From assembly GCF_019075875.1 (NCBI RefSeq), contig NZ_JAHOOZ010000001.1, positions 1,922,001 through 1,986,000 of the forward strand: a stretch of DNA of 64,000 nucleotides, read 5' to 3'. Each line of letters begins with the position of its first letter. Positions within the stretch are counted from its first letter, which is position 1. The position numbers and the translations under genes were made by a program. The DNA comes from Novosphingobium sp. G106. GTDB taxonomy: Bacteria; Pseudomonadota; Alphaproteobacteria; Sphingomonadales; Sphingomonadaceae. Below the pieces are notes generated by a model. The model was given only the letters and a program-made list of their open reading frames with translations. It searched no databases and was not told where the DNA came from. Positions 58,115 through 64,000 of the stretch are shown one piece after another.

Positions 58115-59119
58115 GCGATTGCTCCCAGCTCGCGCAAGAGCGCCAGCATTTGCTTACGGTGAAAATGGCCAGCCCTGATACCCGACAGGGCAACGGTCAT
58201 CTCGTAGCTCGCGCCTGAGGCAACGCTCGCCTCGGCCGTCGTCCAGATGGCGCAGGCCTTTACGGCCGAAAACAGCCGCCACCACCCAAGCACCGAGCGG
58301 TCCAGCGAACAGCCACTGGCCTGTTCCCAAAGGCCCAGTCCCTGCTCCAACGGATAATGGCGCGTAATCGGCCAAAACGGATCGATAGCCCAGGCTATGT
58401 CCTCCATGGGATCCCCGATGTGGCACATCTCCCAGTCGAGTATCGCGCTAATTCGCCCATCCTGCGTAAACAGGAAATTGCCCGACCGGTAATCACCATG
58501 GACAATGGCCGGCTTCGCTGGCTCGGGCGGCGGGTTGCGCCGCAGCCAGCGTAACGCTCCGCGGACGATGGGTTCGATCACCCCCCTCGCCCTCATCGAG
58601 GATTGCCTCCCAGCGATCGAGCTCGAGCGACCAAAAACCTTTGCTTTCATTCCCGTTGCGCAAGCGGTCAAGGCCGACGGCACGATGGTCGATTGCGGCC
58701 AGCCGGCCCATGATCGTCCAGAAATGCCGGCCGACCTCTTCGCCGTGACCATCATAGGGATCGCCGGCACCGTAGGGATTTCCAGGTTTGCCTGGGCAAA
58801 GGTCCATTATGAAGAAGGGACGCTCCAGCCATTGGGAGTCCAGTTCCAGGAAATAGACCGCCGGGATGGGAATCCCCTGACCCGCGAGCGCCTTGTATAC
58901 CGTATATTCGAGATCGCGTTCGGCCACCACCAGACCGGCGGCGGCATCTCGGCGCAGGATCAGGGAACGTTCGATGTTCTGCCCGTCCTGAGTCCAGCGT
59001 GCGCGAAACCGAAAGGTCTCCTGGCTGCTTCCTCCGTAGATCCTCGCGAGGTCGTATACTTCGACATCATCAACGCCGGGCATTTGCGCGGTCAGGTAGT
59101 GTGCGAGGCGATGCTCCAT
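58111..59119 (-). pseudogene. APH-type kinase, frameshifted at a C6/G6 run
   Basis: Two frames encode one aminoglycoside-phosphotransferase-fold protein. The N-lobe (MEHRLAHYLTAQMPG start, IYGGSSQETFRF, SLILRRDA) runs to about 58590. The catalytic loop AIVHGDYRSGNFLF and LDWEMCHIGDP are in the other frame. Removing one base from the six-base run at 58581-58586 joins them as DEGEGVIEPIVRG and gives 335 residues. A GTG at 59203 is an alternative start. Neighbours are a zinc alcohol dehydrogenase and an SDR. It may phosphorylate a hydroxyacyl-CoA like the homologue at 40510, but lacks an adjacent dehydrogenase. Confidence 0.75.
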
Positions 59120-59255
59120 CACGCCGGGATTCCCTTGTTGAAGCAGTTGCCGCTGCGAAAATCGCCGGCTGCGGCGCCCAGCTGGGCCGGTTCGATCATC
59201 CACATTCTCCCGTGCCCGGGTCGCTTTCCGACCGAGGTCGTTTCGCGAGGCACCG

Positions 59256-60344
59256 TCAGGCGTTGAACATGATTACGGAGCGGGCAAGCTCACCCGTGCG
59301 CATATCGGCAAAGGCCTCATTGATTTCGGCGAGCGGCCGGCGCCGCGATACCATTTGATCGAGGTGAAGCCGGCCCGTCATGTAGAGATCGACGTAGCTG
59401 GGAATATCGATCGCAGGTCGCACCCCGCCCATCATGGAGCCCTGCACCCGCTTTTCGCGAAGAAACGCAAGGGCGGGCAATTCGAGCATCGTATCGAAGC
59501 GTGCCGCGCCGACGATCGTCTCGAGTCCGCCCTTTGCGAGCATGGCGAAGCCTTGCTCGATGGTCTGCTTGAGGCCGATTGCCTCGATCACATGATCGAC
59601 GCCGCGCCCTTGCGTCAGGGCCATGACCTGCTCGACGACGCTTCCCTGCGTTCCATCGATCGCATCTGTCGCACCGAAAGTGCGTGCGAGGTCCAGTTTC
59701 GACGCAACCTGATCGATGGCGATGATCCGCCCTGCCCCGACAACCGCTGCGGCGTTTATCGCGGCCAGGCCGACGCCGCCGCAGCCGATCACCACCACGG
59801 TTTCTCCGGATTTCACTGCCGCACTGCGGGTCACCGCACCGAAGCCAGTGGTGACCCCGCAACCAATCAGACAGGCGCGGTCGAAGGGCATGTCGCGGCG
59901 AATGGCAACGCAGCCACTTTCATGGACCAGGATTTGCTCGGCGAAGGCTCCCATGTTCATGAAGGCCGCGAATTGCTCCTTGCCCTGGTAGAGGCGCGGG
60001 GGTTCATCCGCGGCGCGGGCAGCCTCGGCGGTGTTACAGCGGTGTGTATTACCGCCATGACACTGCTCGCAGTGACCACAGTGAAACGTGAGGCACACCA
60101 CAACATGGTCGCCGGGACGCACTGCCCTCACTTCCGGGCCCACCATCTCGACAACGCCAGCCGCTTCGTGGCCAAGCACCGCCGGCAGCGGGTGCTGAAG
60201 GTCGCCAGTCAGGATGTGGAGATCAGAATGGCAAACACCCACGGCCTCGAGGCGCACCAGTACTTCGCGCCCTTGAGGTTTGGCGATCGAGATGTCCTCG
60301 ATCTCCATGCGCTGCGCAATCTCGCGCAGGACAGCAGCTTTCAT
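59256..60344 (-). CDS. Zinc-dependent alcohol dehydrogenase (MDR, class III-like)
   Basis: A 362-residue medium-chain dehydrogenase: catalytic zinc Cys/His in GVCHSDLH and GHEAAGVVE, structural zinc cysteines in CGHCEQCHGGNTHRC, the CGVTTGFGAV segment and the NAD motif VIGCGGVGLAA followed by an Asp-containing beta-2 end. It should oxidise a primary or secondary alcohol with NAD+. Followed by the kinase gene after about 137 bp; preceded by an SDR gene after 29 bp. Confidence 0.92.
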   Translation of the reverse strand: MKAAVLREIAQRMEIEDISIAKPQGREVLVRLEAVGVCHSDLHILTGDLQHPLPAVLGHEAAGVVEMVGPEVRAVRPGDHVVVCLTFHCGHCEQCHGGNTHRCNTAEAARAADEPPRLYQGKEQFAAFMNMGAFAEQILVHESGCVAIRRDMPFDRACLIGCGVTTGFGAVTRSAAVKSGETVVVIGCGGVGLAAINAAAVVGAGRIIAIDQVASKLDLARTFGATDAIDGTQGSVVEQVMALTQGRGVDHVIEAIGLKQTIEQGFAMLAKGGLETIVGAARFDTMLELPALAFLREKRVQGSMMGGVRPAIDIPSYVDLYMTGRLHLDQMVSRRRPLAEINEAFADMRTGELARSVIMFNA

Positions 60345-60373
60345 TCTATCACTCCCATTTTCGCGGGGGTCGC

Positions 60374-61153
60374 CTACTTGATGCCGAAGCGAACGCCGGC
60401 ATCGAGGCGGATCGACTGGGCATTCATGTAGGTGTTGCGGCACAGTTCGAGCGCCATCGAGGCATATTCCTCTGGGTCACCGAAGCGATTTGGAAAGGCT
60501 GTCATCGCGCTCAGGCGGTCCTTCATTTCCTGGGGCGCACGGTTCATCAGCGGCGTGCTGAAGATGCCCGGCAGGATCGTGTTGATGCGAATTCCAAAGC
60601 GCCCGAGGTCGCGCGCGATAGGCAAAGTCATGCCGGCGATCGCGGCTTTGCCGGCGGCATAGGCCGCCTGTCCCATCTGCCCGTCCTGGGCGGCGACCGA
60701 CGCAGTGCAGACGATCGCGCCGCGCTCTCCATCGATGGGTTCGAGCGTGGCAGCGCCTGCCGCAAAGCGCGTGATCGTCGCGAAAGTGCCGACTGCGTTC
60801 AGGCTCACGACCCGCGCAAATTCGGCGGTCGGGAATATGCTAATGTTGCCGGTCTCGCGATCCCTGCGGATCGTGGTCACCGCGTTTCCACCGCCGGCAC
60901 AAGCGATCAGAATTCGTTCCTGACCATTGGCCTCTCGCGCCCGGACAAAAGCCGCATCAAGGCTGGAGTCGGAAAGGACATCGGCCTGGCAAAAAACGGC
61001 GCCCGTGTCTGCTGCGGCCCGTTCTCCGGCCTCAGGGTTGAGGTCGAAGATGGCAACTTTAACGCCGGCCGCCCGAAGGGCGTGGACGCTGGCCAAGCCA
61101 AGACCGGATGCTCCGCCGGTCACGACTGCAGAGATGGAAGGATCGATTCGCAT
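60374..61153 (-). CDS. SDR, 3-hydroxyacyl-CoA dehydrogenase type II-like
   Basis: A 259-residue SDR: TGGASGLG, FDLN at the end of beta-2 (NAD preference), CAGGGNAVT, CTASVAAQDGQMGQAAYAAGK with Ser/Tyr/Lys and PGIFSTPLMN. It resembles HSD17B10/FabG-like 3-hydroxyacyl-CoA dehydrogenases, including the extended EARARE-like region before CAGG. ATG 61153 is 4 bp from operator site F, so repression by promoter or leader blocking is likely if that site is real. It leads the SDR-ADH-kinase-small protein unit. Confidence 0.85.
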   Translation of the reverse strand: MRIDPSISAVVTGGASGLGLASVHALRAAGVKVAIFDLNPEAGERAAADTGAVFCQADVLSDSSLDAAFVRAREANGQERILIACAGGGNAVTTIRRDRETGNISIFPTAEFARVVSLNAVGTFATITRFAAGAATLEPIDGERGAIVCTASVAAQDGQMGQAAYAAGKAAIAGMTLPIARDLGRFGIRINTILPGIFSTPLMNRAPQEMKDRLSAMTAFPNRFGDPEEYASMALELCRNTYMNAQSIRLDAGVRFGIK

Positions 61154-61156
61154 TGC

Positions 61157-61173
61157 AAGGCACCTGTTGCATT
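61157..61173. promoter_or_regulatory. Candidate operator, 17-bp palindrome (site F)
   Basis: On the minus strand reads AATGCA-ACAGG-TGCCTT, one arm mismatch and the same 5-bp spacer as sites A, B and J. It overlaps the leader of the SDR gene (start 61153) and lies 130 bp from the divergent P450 start. Confidence 0.5.
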
Positions 61174-61302
61174 TCTTTCTGTGCGCCTTATTGCCGAGCA
61201 AGCTGCGAGGAGCAAGCTTTGCCGCAGAAGCTCAGGATTTCACCACTTTTGGCCGCTGGCCCGTTGCCTTGCCTGTCCGACTCATTTGCACCGGAGATAC
61301 AA

Positions 61303-62548
61303 ATGTTCGATTCCGACCTGCCGGCAGAAGCGATTGCCGATCCCCGCACGTTTACCGACAACTCGGCGCTACATGGATTGCTTTCAAAGCTTCGGCAGAC
61401 CGATCCGCTGCCCTACATCCAGGCCGATGACTACGCGCCATTCTGGCTGGTCACCCGGCATGCCGACATCATGGCGATCGAGCGAAATGCGAAGCGCTTC
61501 ATCAACGAACCGCGTCAGGCGTTGCTGCCGCTGTCGTACGAAGCGATGACGAAGAAGGCGTCGGGCGGGAAGGAGACCAAGGATTTCATGCGCAACCTCA
61601 TCTTGATGGATGGCGCAGAACATCTGGCCTATCGCGAGATCACCCAAAGCTACTTCACGCCTAAAGGTCTTGAAGCGATCCTTCGGGACATCGAGGCGCT
61701 GGCCGGCGAGTTCATCGCTCGCATGGACAATGGTGCTGGCGAATGCGACTTCGCGCAAATTGCCATGCCCTTCCCCCCTGCGTGTGATCATGTCGATGCT
61801 GGGCGTGCCGCAGCAAGACGAACCAATGATGATGCGGCTCACGCAACAGACTCTCTCGAGCCAGGATCCGGAATTTCAGAAGGAAGGCGGCAACGCGCGG
61901 TCAGCGATGATGGAAATGTACGCCTATTTCCAGAATATTATCGCCGATCGGCGCAGCCAACCCAACGGCGACCTTTCCAGCGTCATTGCCAATGCGCGCG
62001 TCAATGGCGAGCATCTCTCCGACCGGGACGTCTTCGGTTATTTCAACATTATCGCTACCGCGGGGCACGACACGACGAGCTACAGCCTGACGGGCGGGCT
62101 GCTCGGCCTCCTCGAGAATCCCGAGCAGATGGCAAAGCTGCGCGCCGATCCGGCGCTTCTCCCCCTGGCCGTCGAGGAGATCTTGCGGTGGACGACACCG
62201 GTCAAGCACTTTTGCCGGACCGCCGTCGAAGACAGCGAGATCGCCGGAAAACAGGTGAAAGCCGGAGATCACCTGCTCCTTAGCTATCCCTCCGCAAGCT
62301 TCGACGAGACGGTCTACGAGGATCCTTTCAAATTCCGTGTCGATCGGCGTCCAAATCGCCACCTCGCGTTCGGCACCGGCCCGCATGTCTGCCTGGGCCA
62401 GTATCTCGCCCGCTTTGAGCTTATCTCGTTCTTCCGCGAACTGCTTGCCCGAATTGAGCATATTGAACTCGCGGGCACACCGCGCATCGTCGAAGGCAGC
62501 TTCGTGGGCGGGGTAAAATATCTGCCGGTCCGCTACCGGATGCGATGA
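61303..62548 (+). pseudogene. Cytochrome P450, frameshifted at a C6 run
   Basis: Two frames encode one P450. The first ends at about 61775 (MFDSDLPAEAIADPRTF start; LMDGAEHLAYREITQSYF). The second holds the I-helix ATAGHDTTSYS, EEILRW (ExxR) and the heme loop AFGTGPHVCLGQYLARFEL, Cys363 in the repaired numbering. Removing one C from 61773-61778 gives AMPFPLRVIMSMLGVP and a 414-residue enzyme. It is of the soluble bacterial class that hydroxylates terpenoids and steroids (CYP125-like features in the heme loop; exact family not assignable). GGAG lies upstream of the start. No ferredoxin gene is near. Confidence 0.82.
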
Positions 62549-62667
62549 CCCAGCCGGCTCGATGGATGGGCAGGTGATGCGGGCAGCCCAGTCAAACAAG
62601 CTTCAATGCAATACGATTGATTCATTTCTATCTTGCGCCCGAGCCTTTCCGAGCCTATGACAATGAG

Positions 62668-62681
62668 GCCAATATATTGGC
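62668..62681. repeat. Perfect 14-bp palindrome
   Basis: GCCAATATATTGGC is fully self-complementary and lies 120 bp after the P450 stop, 17 bp before the terminator stem. It could be an operator or part of the terminator structure. Confidence 0.4.
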
Positions 62682-62697
62682 TTCTCTCCACCTCAAT

Positions 62698-62732
62698 GGG
62701 CCAGCCGGGCAACTGGCCGGCCCGTTTTTTTT
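62698..62732 (+). terminator. Rho-independent terminator
   Basis: A GC-rich stem (62698-62706 with 62715-62723, one mismatch) with an 8-nt loop is followed by T8 at 62725-62732. It should end plus-strand transcription from the P450. The rest of 62549-62833 holds no gene I can support; an open 60-codon frame there looks like chance. Confidence 0.75.
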
Positions 62733-62833
62733 AGATCCAGCGAAGGCGGTGAGAACGTTTCTGAGTCCGCCGGATGGCTGCGGCCCAAATTGCTTTTAGC
62801 GATTGCGCGGCGGCCGCACGATTACGGCAGCAC

Positions 62834-63397
62834 TCAGGGCTGCGTCTGCAGCTCGATCAATTGGCCCATCAAGAACGAGCCCGACACGATCACATCCTGG
62901 TAGAGGAAGCCCTGGATCAGATTGCCGACTGCCGCATCCCCATCACCAGGGCGAAAGATGCGAAGATGGAGGCGCTCCTGAAGCTTTTGCTTGAGTCCTC
63001 CATTTATCCGCTCGGCCACTTCTTCGACCGCCTGCCCGGACGGATAACGCAGCGAAAAATGGGGAACCCCAAAGGGCTTTGTCCTGGCCGCCTCACGATA
63101 GGCGTCCAGGTCGGCGGCAAAATCAGAATCGGCGGACAGGCGCCGCAGGCGATCTTCGAGCGCCAGTTGCTCCGGCCTGACCTGCGACATGTAGAAGACG
63201 TTGTTCTGCCCATTTCTGTCGTCAGGGTTGGGGTGGACCGCAAGGAAGGTATCGACGCCATCGCCCTTGAAGCCGGTGTCACTGATCGCGCAGCCAAGCG
63301 CCTCTGCCAGCTCGATCGCGAGATCGCGCTCTCCGGGGCGGTACAGGGCCTCCAGGTGGTTCAACAGCTTGCCCTGATACTGCGCGATCTGTTTCAT
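62834..63397 (-). CDS. Unrecognised 187-residue protein
   Basis: A 187-residue protein (MKQIAQYQGKLLNHLEALYR start) with no motif I can assign. It has a helical N-terminus (LAIELAEALGCAISDTGF), a possible beta segment (VDTFLAVHPNPDD, NVFYMSQVRPEQLALE) and a terminal helix-strand part. In-frame sequence upstream of 63397 runs over the flavoprotein gene and is not supported. It follows the KstD-like gene by 31 bp and may be co-transcribed, so a partner role or an accessory step is possible. Confidence 0.55.
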   Translation of the reverse strand: MKQIAQYQGKLLNHLEALYRPGERDLAIELAEALGCAISDTGFKGDGVDTFLAVHPNPDDRNGQNNVFYMSQVRPEQLALEDRLRRLSADSDFAADLDAYREAARTKPFGVPHFSLRYPSGQAVEEVAERINGGLKQKLQERLHLRIFRPGDGDAAVGNLIQGFLYQDVIVSGSFLMGQLIELQTQP

Positions 63398-63428
63398 CGG
63401 ACGAAATCCCGAAAACTGTTTGCGTCTC

Positions 63429-64000
63429 TCAAGCGCCGATGCTCGCGGCATGCTTGGCGGCAACATAGCCCCAGACAAAGGACGGACCCACGCTGGCGCC
63501 GGCCCCGGGATAAACCCGCCCCATGACGGACGCCGTAGAAATTCCTGTGGCATATAGCCCTGGGATCACGGAGCCATCCTCGCGCAGCACGCGAGCATGG
63601 TTGTCCGTGACCACACCGCCGTAAGTGCCGACATCGCCCGGCAGGACTTCCATGGCATAGAAAGGCCCTTGGCTGATCGATCCCAGTGAAGAGTTTTCCC
63701 CGTGGTAGCTGTCGCCAAGCCACCGGTCGTAGGCGCGGTTGCCTCTTTGAAAGTCGTCATCGCTGTTCTTGGCGACGAACCCGTTGAACCGATCGACCGT
63801 TTCGCGCAGTGCTGTTGGATCCACCCCAATCGTCGCAGCGAGATCCTCGATCGTGTCGGCCTTTCTCAAGAAACCCTCCTCGAACCAGGTCGCAGGCTTT
63901 TTCGATCCCGGCATCGTGCCCGCCAGCATGTAGCTGCGCATGAATTGCTCATCCATGATCGCCCAGCTCGGGACGGCAGGGACGATCCGGTGGCGCTCCA
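63429..64000 (-). CDS. FAD-dependent dehydrogenase, 3-ketosteroid-delta1-dehydrogenase-like (N-terminus outside window)
   Basis: The last about 190 residues of a flavoprotein of the fumarate-reductase/KstD superfamily. Recognisable are FVAKNSDDDFQRG, GDVGTYGGVVTDNHARVL and the C-terminal FAD-contact stretch GLYATGISTASVMGRVYPG, then GPSFVWGYVAAKHA. KstD enzymes introduce a 1,2 double bond into ring A of 3-ketosteroids; some relatives act on other substrates. The frame stays open to the right end of the window (RHRIVPAVPSWAI precedes the first internal Met), so the gene continues beyond 64000. N-terminal FAD motif not visible. Confidence 0.82.
   Translation of the reverse strand, partial: ERHRIVPAVPSWAIMDEQFMRSYMLAGTMPGSKKPATWFEEGFLRKADTIEDLAATIGVDPTALRETVDRFNGFVAKNSDDDFQRGNRAYDRWLGDSYHGENSSLGSISQGPFYAMEVLPGDVGTYGGVVTDNHARVLREDGSVIPGLYATGISTASVMGRVYPGAGASVGPSFVWGYVAAKHAASIGA

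Noticed and set aside
34059..61778. G/C runs of six or seven bases as phase-variation tracts
   Set aside because: Possible but less likely: frameshifts also occur at 3- and 4-base A/T runs, and catabolic enzymes are not usual phase-variable genes. Kept as the alternative in the frameshift finding.
62617..62799. Small plus-strand open frame of 60 codons after the second P450
   Set aside because: It runs through the palindrome and the terminator stem and T-run, has no ribosome-binding site and no similarity that I recognise.

Overview
The window is a high-GC, gene-dense stretch (about 64 kb, roughly 54 genes) with the look of an alphaproteobacterial catabolic island, most likely from a sphingomonad (Novosphingobium/Sphingobium type). 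That taxonomic guess is inference. It rests on a P450cam-like CYP, an alpha/beta hydrolase fused to a flavin reductase, TLP1-type thiolases and many CoA-thioester enzymes. No rRNA, tRNA, CRISPR array, transposase or integrase was seen.

Layout. (1) 0.1-1.9 kb: remains of an alpha/beta hydrolase-flavin reductase fusion gene joined by a deletion to the C-terminal half of an amidohydrolase. (2) 2.0-5.5 kb: VOC and SnoaL-like proteins diverging from an epoxide hydrolase and a P450cam-like CYP. (3) 5.6-11.5 kb, minus strand: etfB-etfA-sucC-sucD-fused E1 2-oxoacid dehydrogenase. (4) 11.7-19.1 kb, minus strand: DUF35/Ltp2-type thiolase pair, KshA-like Rieske oxygenase, paired acyl-CoA dehydrogenases, amidohydrolase-like protein, TetR regulator. 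(5) 19.2-23.7 kb, minus strand: DUF35-thiolase-SDR-OYE-like reductase, diverging from (6) 23.9-32.0 kb, plus strand: Baeyer-Villiger monooxygenase (BVMO)-NDP-forming acyl-CoA ligase-hydratase homologue-two acyl-CoA dehydrogenases-LLM oxidoreductase. (7) 32.1-36.1 kb: ANL ligase and hydratase diverging from an MFS transporter. (8) 36.4-40.4 kb: CaiB transferase, EthD-hydrolase fusion, hydratase homologue, MAPEG protein. (9) 40.5-44.2 kb, minus strand: EthD protein, SDR, acyl-CoA dehydrogenase, APH-type kinase. (10) 44.5-52.0 kb, plus strand: ALDH, second BVMO, SDR, TLP1 thiolase, second NDP-forming ligase. (11) 52.1-57.7 kb: hydratase, MFS, and two divergent ANL ligases. (12) 57.7-61.2 kb, minus strand: SDR, zinc ADH, second APH-type kinase, small helical protein, diverging from a second P450. 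(13) 62.8-64 kb: an unknown protein and a KstD-like flavoprotein cut by the window edge.

How it may work together (inference): CYPs, a Rieske oxygenase, a KstD-like dehydrogenase and BVMOs oxidise a polycyclic or isoprenoid/steroid-like substrate and open its rings. Dehydrogenases yield acids; ANL and NDP-forming ligases and a CaiB transferase make CoA thioesters. Acyl-CoA dehydrogenases (feeding the local ETF), hydratases, SDRs and thiolase or retro-aldolase/DUF35 pairs then shorten them. APH-type kinases beside an ACAD10/11-like dehydrogenase suggest a 4-hydroxyacyl-CoA branch.

Two window-wide observations stand out. First, a 17-bp palindrome (AATGCA-N5-TGCATT and close variants) lies in promoter regions scattered across 61 kb and looks like the operator of one regulon. 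Second, seven genes carry eight apparent frameshifts, each repaired by adding or removing one base in a homopolymer run. That suggests base-calling errors more than decay, although the chimera at the left end is a real deletion scar.
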